The notes below the pieces were generated by a model that worked only from the letters and a program-made list of their open reading frames with translations, did not search any database and had not been told where the DNA came from. Shown piece after piece: positions 42,429 through 50,419 of a stretch of DNA of 64,000 nt. A program made the position numbers and the translations under genes. This stretch comes from Anaerostipes caccae L1-92 (GTDB taxonomy: Bacteria > Bacillota > Clostridia > Lachnospirales > Lachnospiraceae): the NCBI RefSeq assembly GCF_014467075.1, contig NZ_AP023027.1, positions 2,979,501-3,043,500 of the forward strand. The letters are read 5' to 3'. Each line of letters begins with the position of its first letter. The stretch's first letter is position 1.

Positions 42429-42620
42429 AAATTGCCTCCTAACTCGGAAGGCAATCATGACAAGATATAAAAATAGGTCTGTTGTAGAGATACACACAGA
42501 CCCGTTAAGCCTAAAAAGAGCGCAACAAAGTAAGGGTATCTCTGCACGGCTCGTCCACTGTCTTTATCACAGTGAATCGAAACCTATGAGATATCCTGTC
42601 TGATTGCGCACTCCGACACG
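42429..42620 (-). promoter_or_regulatory. Structured leader of the sigma-like gene, candidate attenuator
   Basis: On the minus strand the leader has CACTGT/ACAGTG (7-nt loop), then GCAGAGATAC, and then a terminator-like hairpin GGTCTGT/ACAGACC followed by TATTTTTATA, 34 nt before the ribosome binding site. The loop of that hairpin contains GTATCTCTAC, which is complementary to the upstream GCAGAGATAC (9 of 10 Watson-Crick pairs plus one wobble). The two pairings would compete, as in attenuators. No known riboswitch was recognised. Confidence 0.5.
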
Positions 42621-42829
42621 ATTTTCTATTTCTTATTTGTGGGGTTCTCCCCTAAAGGGAAGACTTTAATTTGTAGTCTTATACAAAGAAGCCTTTAATT
42701 TCGAACCGTATGGTTCAAGATTGGTTGTCCAAATCATATTCCTCTACTTAGTAGCCACGAAAAAACGTAAAAAGGACGTCCTCGTTATATATAACGATTG
42801 TGATAATTAAAAAAGATTGGGCAGTATTC
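42621..42829. other. Early intergenic region with hairpins and two abutting palindromes
   Basis: AAGACT/AGTCTT and GAACC/GGTTC small hairpins, then AGGACGTCCT directly next to CGTTATATATAACG, both perfect palindromes. No standard gene is seen except the 23-codon frame listed separately. It lies downstream of the first early gene and upstream of the attenuator-like leader. Confidence 0.5.
42666..42737 (-). CDS. Possible 23-codon peptide
   Basis: ATG to TAA gives MIWTTNLEPYGSKLK plus eight residues, with AGAGGA just ahead of the ATG. Composition is not obviously random, but 23 codons cannot be judged without comparison to related phages. Confidence 0.3.
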   Translation of the reverse strand: MIWTTNLEPYGSKLKASLYKTTN

Positions 42830-43024
42830 CTATCGAAGATCGGCTTCGATTGCGTAAAGCTCCGAAAATACATCTGGCAGGTAGGTTGGGTTTAAGTCAT
42901 AAACGCTATTAGCCCCATATTTCTCAAACACAGACTCAGCTACTCGACTATCAAGTTCAGAGCTAATAACAGAAACTGACTGCATGATGCTTGCAATGTA
43001 ATCGGAATCACGGATATTTGCCAT
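42830..43024 (-). CDS. Small early phage protein of unknown function
   Basis: A 64-residue acidic protein, MANIRDSDYIASIMQSVSVISSELDSRVAESVFEKYGANSVYDLNP..., ending YAIEADLR. GAGGTGATTTCA precedes the chosen ATG. It is the first gene transcribed from the leftward early promoter. Similar small proteins with ANSVYDLNP-like segments occur in clostridial phages; function unknown. Confidence 0.7.
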   Translation of the reverse strand: MANIRDSDYIASIMQSVSVISSELDSRVAESVFEKYGANSVYDLNPTYLPDVFSELYAIEADLR

Positions 43025-43059
43025 TGAAATCACCTCGTTTTTGTTTTGCTTATGCCCTT

Positions 43060-43088
43060 ATTTTAGTCATTTCATATAAGTAAGTAAA
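43060..43088 (-). promoter_or_regulatory. Leftward early promoter of prophage A
   Basis: TTTACT and TAAAAT are separated by 17 nt on the minus strand, 36 nt before the 64-residue gene. The -35 half lies within an AGTAAGT operator-like site, so a repressor bound there would block it. Confidence 0.6.
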
Positions 43089-43199
43089 TTTCTAACATTA
43101 TCACTTACTTTTGAGGGTTTACACTTGTATTTCTGCAAATAAGATATATAATAGTAAGTAGTAAAAACTATATTTCAATTATTTTTCACTTACTATTAC
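43076..43199. promoter_or_regulatory. Four AGTAAGT operator-like sites between divergent promoters
   Basis: AAGTAAGT (43078-43085) faces ACTTACTT (43104-43111), and AGTAAGT (43153-43159) faces ACTTACT (43189-43195). Each inverted pair covers or abuts one of the two divergent promoters. This is the layout of a lysogeny control region. Confidence 0.6.
43125..43152 (+). promoter_or_regulatory. Rightward promoter of the CGNR-type regulator
   Basis: TTGTAT and TATAAT are separated by 16 nt on the plus strand, about 100 nt before the gene. Its -10 box touches the third AGTAAGT site, consistent with autoregulation. Confidence 0.6.
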
Positions 43200-43207
43200 A
43201 CATAAAA

Positions 43208-43234
43208 AAGCTCCCCCTTTATGCAGGAGAGCTT
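43208..43234 (-). terminator. Hairpin in the 5' leader of the plus-strand regulator, leftward terminator
   Basis: AAGCTCTCC and GGGGGAGCTT pair on the minus strand and are followed by TTTTTTATG. It would stop leftward antisense transcription; in the sense mRNA it forms a leader hairpin just before AAGGAG. Confidence 0.6.
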
Positions 43235-43252
43235 AATTAAGGAGCATATTAT

Positions 43253-44458
43253 ATGATAGATGCTGAAAATTTTTTTAATTTAGGAACAGATTATTTTTCA
43301 TTTATTGGACAAAAATGTCATTTTGAGATCCAAAAAAATGACAATCCACATTTCGTTTCAAAAAATATTCTTACCGTCGTCTCTGATAGTGATGAACAAC
43401 TATTTTTTTCCTTTAGCGGAAACGATGGGCTATGTTTAACTACTGAATTTGGATCAATCATTCATAAAAATATATTAGGAAAATTTCTATCATTACCCTC
43501 AAACAATGCAAAAGCCTTATTGGAGTTTTTTGAAAACTACGGCTACTTTTTCAAAATGCCACCTAATGAAACTAATATTGTAGATTTTAGCCATCTTATA
43601 CAAGTAACCTACCACATCAAAGCTGCATTATTACTCATGAATGAATTACAAAATGTCACAATCAATTATGATGAGATCCTTCGTTTAACCCTATTTTTAT
43701 TACTAGCACCACCAATAGAAATGAAAATTACTGAAAAACAAACATATACCGGATATCATGATTCTGTATTTAAAACTTTAGATTCTGTAATTACAATAAA
43801 TGATAGTTCTGACTATATCACAATAGATAATGAAGATTATTATAGTATTCCGGACATCATATATGGGAAATCGTTTAACTTGCGTGTTGATGAATATGAA
43901 GACATTTCAACTGGAGAAAAATTTATGTATTCTTATCCAGGCATTGATGACTCAAGATACAGGAAGATTACAGTAGCCTATAAGAATTGCCATCATGTAT
44001 CCAAAATTCAAAGGTTGCTAATTGATTTTCTTTTTCATTTTATGAATTCTAATGGGGTTATTAAGAATGTCTCATTTGATTTGGGCATAGAATTCTATGG
44101 AACATCAAATTTAGATCTTGATGATAAAATGAAAAAAGCACTGTTAATTATTGCTAAACATGTGCTGTCACAAGAAATCAATCACCATGTTTCTCGAATG
44201 AAACCAATATATAATCCAGTAACATTAGAACCTTCATGGAAGGCTCCTAATCTCTTGACTGCTTTATATTTTTCTCTCTTCTACATGAAACCAAAATCGG
44301 AAATATATAGAAAATGTGCAAACCCTTCTTGCACCAATTTCTTCCTTGTCAAAACATCAAATAGCAGAAAAAAGTATTGCTGTGATGCTTGTAGGAATGC
44401 AAGTAATCAGCGAGACTATCGCTCTAGACAAAAAAAAATAACCAAGGCAGGCGGATAA
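43253..44458 (+). CDS. CGNR-like zinc finger protein, probable phage regulator
   Basis: A 401-residue protein, one of the few plus-strand genes. Residues 1-340 are an AT-rich-coded helical/strand mix with no recognised domain. The C-terminal ~55 residues are a zinc finger: YRKCANPSCTNFF, then RKKYCCDACRNASNQRDYRSRQ, matching zf-CGNR spacing with CRNA in place of CGNR. AAGGAG lies 8 nt before the ATG. Transcribed divergently from the early region over shared operator-like repeats, so it may be the lysogeny repressor or an anti-phage regulator. Base composition is more AT-rich than its neighbours, suggesting separate acquisition. Confidence 0.7.
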   Translation: MIDAENFFNLGTDYFSFIGQKCHFEIQKNDNPHFVSKNILTVVSDSDEQLFFSFSGNDGLCLTTEFGSIIHKNILGKFLSLPSNNAKALLEFFENYGYFFKMPPNETNIVDFSHLIQVTYHIKAALLLMNELQNVTINYDEILRLTLFLLLAPPIEMKITEKQTYTGYHDSVFKTLDSVITINDSSDYITIDNEDYYSIPDIIYGKSFNLRVDEYEDISTGEKFMYSYPGIDDSRYRKITVAYKNCHHVSKIQRLLIDFLFHFMNSNGVIKNVSFDLGIEFYGTSNLDLDDKMKKALLIIAKHVLSQEINHHVSRMKPIYNPVTLEPSWKAPNLLTALYFSLFYMKPKSEIYRKCANPSCTNFFLVKTSNSRKKYCCDACRNASNQRDYRSRQKKITKAGG

Positions 44459-44474
44459 TTCCACTTGTCTTGGT
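44430..44474 (-). terminator. Terminator of the restriction-modification operon
   Basis: AACCAAGACA and TGCCTTGGTT pair (one mismatch) around a ~15-nt loop and are followed by ATTTTTTTTT on the minus strand. It overlaps the end of the plus-strand gene and serves as a shared convergent terminator. Confidence 0.8.
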
Positions 44475-44481
44475 TTCTAGA

Positions 44482-45756
44482 TTAATCTACCTCTGGCAAA
44501 GAACCATTATTTTTAGCCAACTCTTCATCTATGACCTTGGCCAATTTTCTAATTTTGCTTTTATGCGACCCCGTATAATTATTCATTAAAAATCGTATAT
44601 CAATAACAACACCTTGAACATGCTCATATAATTTAGCATCATTTTTCCATTCACCTGTTGCTTCACCGATATTCAAGAAATAATCATCAGATACATTAAA
44701 AGGATTCTCGCCTCTATTAAATGGCATTAAAAAAGCATTGTATATAGGCAAATCTCCATACTTGGTTTTAAGTTCTTGGCAATTATCAATGTATTCGCCA
44801 TATGTAATTTGCTTATTTATTGATGACGATTCTGGAAGATGCCTTGGCTCACCAGTCACACCATATCTATAATACTTTGCATCAAGAACATAAATTTTAT
44901 CATCACATATCATGATACTATCCGGCTCTAATGCGTGATTGTCTTTATTTGCATTAAATTTGAGATTCCATTTGGTTCTTGGGAAGAATTCTTCTTTTCC
45001 CCGGATTCCAAAAACTTCATCTATGAGTTTTTCCCAGACATACTCAAATCTATCTGTTCCAAAATAATACTGTTTATTATCATTCTCTGTATCTAAGTAT
45101 TCCAGCATCTGAATCATCGCTTGAAATAACAACTTATCCTTGTCGTTATGAGTAACGCTAAGTTTTTTTCTCAAAGCAAATAAAAAGCGTTCTGATTCTA
45201 ATGTAATATGAGGATCTGGAGGAAGATGCGGTGTAAACAACCACCCCAATGTACTAAAAGCCTCATATACGCAGTACTTATGGATTTGAGTAATCAGATT
45301 TTTCTCATTTGGACTGGAGCCCTTTACAGTATATCTATCAAAGAAAGGCGAGCCATCTTCTTGAAAAAACTTCACATTTTTTCTAAGAGATGCAGGAAAA
45401 TCTATTTTCCCTCGGTCAGCAGTTTTCCTTACCTGTTCTCTCTCCTTGTAGTAATCACTCTGTTCCAAAAAGTATCGGATAATATTCATATATGCATTTA
45501 CAGGAAAGTTTACAGACTGTGGTGCTGCAAACTCATCCATAGCTAAAAGTCTATCTTTCGAATCATTAAAAGTAGATATTACCTCTATAAGTTTTAGAAT
45601 ATCTTCTCTTATATCTTCTTCACTATCTGGCAAACGATAACCCATTGGGAAGAAAACCATAGCATTATTTGTGTCAGCTTTTACTCCAACAAAGCGGTCG
45701 CCATCACCATTTTTATTAACATGACATCTGACTTTCAAATTCAATCCTAAGTCCAT
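44482..45756 (-). CDS. LlaJI-type restriction subunit (R2, PD-(D/E)XK nuclease)
   Basis: A 424-residue protein. The nuclease core is HALEPDSIMICDDKIYVLDAKYYRYG, a PD...DAK active site, followed by YGEYIDNCQELKTKYGD and a C-terminal dimer-like helix. The N-terminal ~200 residues probably bind DNA or the GTPase. It has the length and architecture of LlaJI R2, the McrC-like partner of an McrB-like GTPase. It follows the GTPase gene by 20 nt in the same operon. Confidence 0.8.
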   Translation of the reverse strand: MDLGLNLKVRCHVNKNGDGDRFVGVKADTNNAMVFFPMGYRLPDSEEDIREDILKLIEVISTFNDSKDRLLAMDEFAAPQSVNFPVNAYMNIIRYFLEQSDYYKEREQVRKTADRGKIDFPASLRKNVKFFQEDGSPFFDRYTVKGSSPNEKNLITQIHKYCVYEAFSTLGWLFTPHLPPDPHITLESERFLFALRKKLSVTHNDKDKLLFQAMIQMLEYLDTENDNKQYYFGTDRFEYVWEKLIDEVFGIRGKEEFFPRTKWNLKFNANKDNHALEPDSIMICDDKIYVLDAKYYRYGVTGEPRHLPESSSINKQITYGEYIDNCQELKTKYGDLPIYNAFLMPFNRGENPFNVSDDYFLNIGEATGEWKNDAKLYEHVQGVVIDIRFLMNNYTGSHKSKIRKLAKVIDEELAKNNGSLPEVD

Positions 45757-45776
45757 CGGTTTTCCTCCTTTCGTAA

Positions 45777-47450
45777 TTATTCGTTATCTTCATCAGAAAC
45801 TGAATTATTCTCATCTACACCTTCAATAATCAGCTTTCTTAAATTCTCATGATATACCTTAAATCTATCATTGCCTTTTGAAGCATTAAATGTTTCAATT
45901 ACCGTTTCAAGACTCTTATATCTGCGAGTATCAAATGTATCCGGATGAGAAAATTTGAATGCATCATCCCAAAGATATTTAATTACCTTTTCTGCAAATC
46001 GAGCATTCTTATGTTCAGCCTCTATGATTTGTTTCTCAGAATCCCCATCTTGTGTTTCAACATAAGCTAAGTCATCTGCAGATACAAAGTAAGCACCTAA
46101 ACGCTTATCTTCAGAAGACGTCACATTATTTCTACGCAGGATTTCTTCATTAATTGCCTCACAGAACTGTTTCCAAGATACAGTAGTATCAAGAATCGGT
46201 TTGTCAGCATATTCATGCTTAACAAAAGAATTCTTTATCATTCTCATAATCCATCTGCGTTGGAAAGCTGTATCAAGAGTAAAAACATTTTGGTCAGATG
46301 TATTCATTGTACCAAGAATAGAGAGGTTAGCAGGTATACGAACCTTTCTTTCTGAATCACCATATACCTCTAAAGCAATATTTTCATTAGTAATTCCGTA
46401 TTCACTTGTACCTTTTTTAAAGCCATCCTTATCTTTATCCATTCTATCAAGCAGCTGGAATATCTCACCAAAGATAGCCGGTGCGTTACCTCTATTAATT
46501 TCTTCGATGACAAGATAATATGACCTTTGTGGGTCTTCATATGCCTTCTTTAAAATCTTGGTAAATGGTCCCGGTTTGAACTCGTATCGCACCTTTTCCT
46601 TGCCTTCGTCATCTTTTTTTACAACAGGAAGAATTTGACCCACAAAATCAGAGTACATATAATCTGGATGGAAAACTAAACGCTCCATACACTCCTCAAC
46701 ATCACAATATTCGTGCTGGATTGTCCAACTCTTTCCAGAACCAGGAACACCATATAAAAGAATATTTTCGCCACTTGTTTTTCTAAGTTGCTCTTTTTGA
46801 GCATAAGAAAGTCCATCCGTACCATTTCCTTGTAATTCCTCAACATTTACAGGTGTATTAGTTGCCAATTTGAAAAACTGATTGTTAAGCAAAGACAACT
46901 GTCCGTCTCCATCAATGCCTCTATTAGGAATTACGCCAAATACATCGTAACTAAACTGAGTCTTTTTCTTCATAATAATCAAATACGAACCCGCATGAAT
47001 CATTTTTCTGAAGCTGACAAAATCTTCCCCATCAAAATTTATCAAGGAAACTTGTATTTGATCTGCTTGATTCTTTCTTCGACTTCTTACAATTGATGTA
47101 CAACTTTTCTTTTTTGCATCACTGAAGAATATTTCTGTCTGATTATCACCACTTAAATATTTAATATTGCTCTCATATAAAAACATGGGAACTTGGGTAA
47201 TAAAGTATTTTTTTAACGTTGCATCTGACTCGATGTTGTTAAAATACCCATCAGACCTCAAATAAGGAAAAATATCTATCTGATTTCCAGTAATAGCAAT
47301 ATGTGTTTGATTTGTTGTTCTATTATCATCAAGTGTATTAGAAGCCTCTAATTTCTTTATTATTAACCCGTCATAATCATTCGAATCAATAATAGTTCCC
47401 GTAGAATCAAGCACAGACACAACCAATGAAACTGCTGAATTAAAATCCAT
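45777..47450 (-). CDS. McrB-like AAA+ GTPase restriction subunit (LlaJI R1 type)
   Basis: A 557-residue protein. Residues ~1-200 would contain the target recognition part. The AAA+ domain has Walker A GVPGSGKSW (about 240), Walker B YYLVIEEINRGN, and the McrB-specific GTP motif variant GTMNTSDQN followed by LDTAFQRRW. Together with the R2 nuclease it would translocate and cut unmodified DNA. It lies 13 nt downstream of the second methyltransferase. Confidence 0.88.
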   Translation of the reverse strand: MDFNSAVSLVVSVLDSTGTIIDSNDYDGLIIKKLEASNTLDDNRTTNQTHIAITGNQIDIFPYLRSDGYFNNIESDATLKKYFITQVPMFLYESNIKYLSGDNQTEIFFSDAKKKSCTSIVRSRRKNQADQIQVSLINFDGEDFVSFRKMIHAGSYLIIMKKKTQFSYDVFGVIPNRGIDGDGQLSLLNNQFFKLATNTPVNVEELQGNGTDGLSYAQKEQLRKTSGENILLYGVPGSGKSWTIQHEYCDVEECMERLVFHPDYMYSDFVGQILPVVKKDDEGKEKVRYEFKPGPFTKILKKAYEDPQRSYYLVIEEINRGNAPAIFGEIFQLLDRMDKDKDGFKKGTSEYGITNENIALEVYGDSERKVRIPANLSILGTMNTSDQNVFTLDTAFQRRWIMRMIKNSFVKHEYADKPILDTTVSWKQFCEAINEEILRRNNVTSSEDKRLGAYFVSADDLAYVETQDGDSEKQIIEAEHKNARFAEKVIKYLWDDAFKFSHPDTFDTRRYKSLETVIETFNASKGNDRFKVYHENLRKLIIEGVDENNSVSDEDNE

Positions 47451-47463
47451 TTGCTATTCCTCC

Positions 47464-48894
47464 TTATAAATATTTTTTTATGACCGTAGCAATTGCTCTT
47501 CCTAATAAAGGAGGTACTGAATTGCCTATCTGCATATATGTTTTTGTATAAGCACCCCTAAAGAAATAATCGTCTGGGTACGATTGAACCCTTGCAGCTT
47601 CTCTCGGTGTTAATCCTCTTGCTTGTGTTGGATGAATATACATATTGCAATCAAATTTCATATGTGCTGTTATAGTCTTACAAACTTTATTTTCTTCAAG
47701 TTTAAAATACTTGTCTTTGAATATTCCGTTTCTGCGACTATATGGCATTATATCAGCGATTTTAGGATCATCCGACCTATCACCTTGATTCAATCTTCCA
47801 TAAATTTCGATATCTCTATCATTATTAAATCTAGCTTTGTGATTAAATGTGACCTTGCAGTTTCTATTCTGATTAATCATTGCAAGGTATGGCGTCATAA
47901 CTGTATTTACTGCGCCTTCTATCTTTCTTCCCGATACCTCTGAATCAAGCTCGGTAGAATTTCTTTTCCTTGAAGCCCTTAATGAACGTAACCCATACAA
48001 TGCATCTGCAAGGTTATAATCCGGTATTGTCTTCGACAGAGATTCTATTTCATCAAATAAAACCTCATTGTCTATTCCAAGTTTATTACCTATGAAAATT
48101 AATCTTTCTCTATTCTGTGGAACACCAAAATCTTTTGCATTTAAAATTCTACATGATACCTTATATCCAATATTAGTAAAGTCCTCTATAACTTGAGAAG
48201 ATACAGATTTCATGCCCTTAACATTTTCCATAACAAAAAATTTCGGAGAAACAATGCTTACAACTTTCACATAACTCTTGTAGAGCTTGTTTCTTGGATC
48301 ATCAATAAGACGTTGTCTATTTGCCATACTAAATCCCTGGCAAGGAGGACCACCTACAACTACATCCACACTTGAGAATCTTTGAAGCTCAGTGATATTT
48401 TCTATAACATTGTTAATATCTCCTAAGATAATGTTTTCCCGAGGCGTATCCGGATGATTATGTGCATAAGTATCAACGCAACAAGGTTCAATATCGTTAG
48501 CTAAGCTTGTTATAAATCCATTTTGAGTAAAACCTAATGATAAACCCCCTGCTCCACAAAACAAATCAATCATGACAGGAGCATTTCTATCATAGCTTTC
48601 TATTCTTGATTTGATATAAGAATTACAATACTTATTTATTGGGCAAGAATCGCAATTACCATCTCTGCAGCATTCATCATAAAGCCTTGTAAGATATTTC
48701 TGTAGTTTAGATGATTTTTTAACTTTTTGCTTAAACTCTGATGTTCTGCCATCAAGCATTTCATTGCCGATTGACAATGCCATTCGTTCTGCAACGCTTA
48801 TTGCCTGTTCTTTATCATAATCATTTACACCTTCATATGACGCTGACAAAATAGATGTAATTTCTGCTATTTCATCATTGTAATTATTCATCAT
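47464..48894 (-). CDS. DNA (cytosine-5) methyltransferase, LlaJI M2 type
   Basis: A 476-residue C5-MTase with an N-terminal extension of ~105 residues containing a Cys-rich segment (CCRDGNCDSCPINKYC), likely metal binding. Motif I DLFCGAGGLSLGF, catalytic motif GGPPCQGFSMANRQR, ENVKGM, QNRERLIFIG and GLTPREAARVQSYPDDY are intact. Probably methylates one strand of an asymmetric target, with the neighbour MTase treating the other. It overlaps that gene by 11 nt. Confidence 0.92.
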   Translation of the reverse strand: MMNNYNDEIAEITSILSASYEGVNDYDKEQAISVAERMALSIGNEMLDGRTSEFKQKVKKSSKLQKYLTRLYDECCRDGNCDSCPINKYCNSYIKSRIESYDRNAPVMIDLFCGAGGLSLGFTQNGFITSLANDIEPCCVDTYAHNHPDTPRENIILGDINNVIENITELQRFSSVDVVVGGPPCQGFSMANRQRLIDDPRNKLYKSYVKVVSIVSPKFFVMENVKGMKSVSSQVIEDFTNIGYKVSCRILNAKDFGVPQNRERLIFIGNKLGIDNEVLFDEIESLSKTIPDYNLADALYGLRSLRASRKRNSTELDSEVSGRKIEGAVNTVMTPYLAMINQNRNCKVTFNHKARFNNDRDIEIYGRLNQGDRSDDPKIADIMPYSRRNGIFKDKYFKLEENKVCKTITAHMKFDCNMYIHPTQARGLTPREAARVQSYPDDYFFRGAYTKTYMQIGNSVPPLLGRAIATVIKKYL

Positions 48895-49822
48895 TCCATT
48901 CGTCCAACCTTTCTAATTCTTGTCTAACTTTCGCAGCAACAGCTCTAGAAACATTAACTGTTACAGCATTTCCAAACTGCTTATAAGCTTGGGAATCAGA
49001 TACAGGGATAACAAAATCATCTGGAAATCCTTGTAATCTTGCACATTCTCGAGGAGTCAATCTTCTAACACGATTATTCTGAGTAACGTAGTTATCTTGA
49101 CATGCTCTATGCATTTTGGCCATGGTTGCACACAATGGTCTTGCTATTTTCAAATCTATTTCCGATTTAGCTTTGTACCCTCCAGTACCGTCAGATAAAA
49201 TAGTTGGTAATATTCTTTCGGATAAGAAGTATTTATCATCCACCTCTGTCTCTAATAAATCTTGCAATGTCAGATTTAATTCTTGTTTGTCTGGAAATTC
49301 AAACTCTGCATTATCATTTGCAAAGCACACTATATATGTACGATTTCTAGTCTGAGGGATTCCATAATCTGCAGTATTAAGAACTTGATCAAACACTTTG
49401 TAATTCAGCTCGTTTTCTAAAACTCTTTTTATAGTTTTAAATGTCTTTCCTTTATTGTGTGTTCTTAACGATCTAACATTCTCAAGAATCACAGTTCTCG
49501 GTTTTCTACCTTGATCAATCTTATATTTTAAAATCTCAGCAATTCTGAAAAAAAGTGTTCCTCTCGTATCCTCAAATCCTTTTTCAGCCCCCATCATGCT
49601 AAAAGGCTGACACGGAAATCCACCTATCAAAACATCAAACTCAGGTAAAGAGTTCAACTCAATTTCATTTATATCGCCCAATATGACATTATCGCCAAAA
49701 TTTGCCTTATATGTTTCTACTGCATATTTATCAAAATCATTAGCCCATACAATATTGTAGCCTGTTTCATCAAATCCTTTGTCCAAACCACCACAACCAC
49801 AAAATAGGGATAGTACTCTCAT
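48884..49822 (-). CDS. DNA (cytosine-5) methyltransferase, LlaJI M1 type
   Basis: A 312-residue compact C5-MTase: motif I LSLFCGCGGLDKGF, catalytic GGFPCQPFSMMGAEKG, ENVRSLRTHN, TRNRTYIVCF, RLTPRECARLQGFPDDF and GNAVTVNVSRAV. All motifs intact, so activity is expected. It is first of the four R-M genes, 5 nt after the small regulator, which allows methylation to be established before restriction. Confidence 0.92.
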   Translation of the reverse strand: MRVLSLFCGCGGLDKGFDETGYNIVWANDFDKYAVETYKANFGDNVILGDINEIELNSLPEFDVLIGGFPCQPFSMMGAEKGFEDTRGTLFFRIAEILKYKIDQGRKPRTVILENVRSLRTHNKGKTFKTIKRVLENELNYKVFDQVLNTADYGIPQTRNRTYIVCFANDNAEFEFPDKQELNLTLQDLLETEVDDKYFLSERILPTILSDGTGGYKAKSEIDLKIARPLCATMAKMHRACQDNYVTQNNRVRRLTPRECARLQGFPDDFVIPVSDSQAYKQFGNAVTVNVSRAVAAKVRQELERLDEWNDE

Positions 49823-49827
49823 TGATA

Positions 49828-50019
49828 TTACTCCTTTTGATTTTTCTCTTTAATGTATTCCCTAATCCATACGCCAATTTCTATCGATGCTTTTTTGCCT
49901 TCTTCACTTAATAATTGCATAAATTCTTTTTTGATTTCTGGCTCAATGGCTATTTCAATTTTGGCAGTTTTGACTTTCCCACAAGGTCTACCATAGTTTT
50001 TCGTTCCTTTGTTGCTCAT
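49828..50019 (-). CDS. Small ribbon-helix-helix-like regulator at head of R-M operon
   Basis: A 63-residue basic protein, MSNKGTKNYGRPCGKVKTAKIEIAIEPEIKKEFMQLLSEEGKKAS..., with a strand (KIEIAIEP) followed by two helices, the Arc/CopG plan. ATGGAGGAGACTT precedes the ATG. It could control the R-M operon by binding the inverted repeat just after the promoter, like other C proteins; this role is inferred. Confidence 0.7.
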   Translation of the reverse strand: MSNKGTKNYGRPCGKVKTAKIEIAIEPEIKKEFMQLLSEEGKKASIEIGVWIREYIKEKNQKE

Positions 50020-50047
50020 AAGTCTCCTCCATCATTATTTAATCCAC

Positions 50048-50065
50048 ATTAGATATGGTTCTAAT
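50048..50065. promoter_or_regulatory. Inverted repeat at the R-M operon start, candidate operator
   Basis: ATTAGA and TCTAAT flank a 6-nt spacer about 14 nt after the -10 box, between promoter and the small regulator gene. Suited to a dimeric ribbon-helix-helix protein. Confidence 0.5.
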
Positions 50066-50078
50066 CAGGGTTTTTAAT

Positions 50079-50108
50079 ATTATAGCATAAGATGGTGTGC
50101 AATTTCAA
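50079..50108 (-). promoter_or_regulatory. Promoter of the restriction-modification operon
   Basis: TTGAAA and TATAAT separated by 18 nt on the minus strand, with an extended -10 TGC before TATAAT. It lies 60 nt before the ribbon-helix-helix gene. Confidence 0.7.
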
Positions 50109-50419
50109 TCTGTAATAGTGAATACAGATGTAAATTTTTTATATATTTATTGGCATGTTATTATTAATTATGTATAATTTAATTTTATACTAATTCTGAC
50201 AGATACGGTGTGCATACTTGAACGATAGACATTTTTCACTTTACTTCTGAACGATAACTTTCATAAGCAATCGTTCAAGCGTTGTGCATTGTGAAACTCT
50301 GTAAATTATCCTCAAAGATTTTGCAGGGAAAAAAAATAAGACCTCAAATCGGTCTGTTCTCAAAACCCCTTATATCAAGCACTTTCTCGTGGTGTGCATA
50401 TCTTGTAATGGTATCAATT
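50109..50419. other. AT-rich non-coding junction with inverted and direct repeats
   Basis: No gene is seen. CTTGAACGAT (50217-50226) and ATCGTTCAAG (50270-50279) are perfect inverted copies, with a third partial copy CTGAACGATA between them. GGTGTGCATA occurs at 50208-50217 and 50391-50400, and the related GGTGTGCAAT occurs near 50094. This region separates prophage A accessory genes from prophage B and is a candidate for an attachment site. Confidence 0.5.
50328..50355 (-). terminator. Terminator at the end of prophage B module
   Basis: AGACC and GGTCT pair around a 7-nt loop on the minus strand and are followed by TATTTTTTTT. It would stop prophage B structural transcription 60 nt past the truncated chaperone gene. 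Confidence 0.7.

Noticed and set aside
42403..42603. A plus-strand frame of up to 66 codons opposite the sigma-like leader
   Set aside because: It is antisense to the hairpin leader and the early transcript; its composition follows the leader's repeats. A weak AAGG before an internal ATG is not enough.
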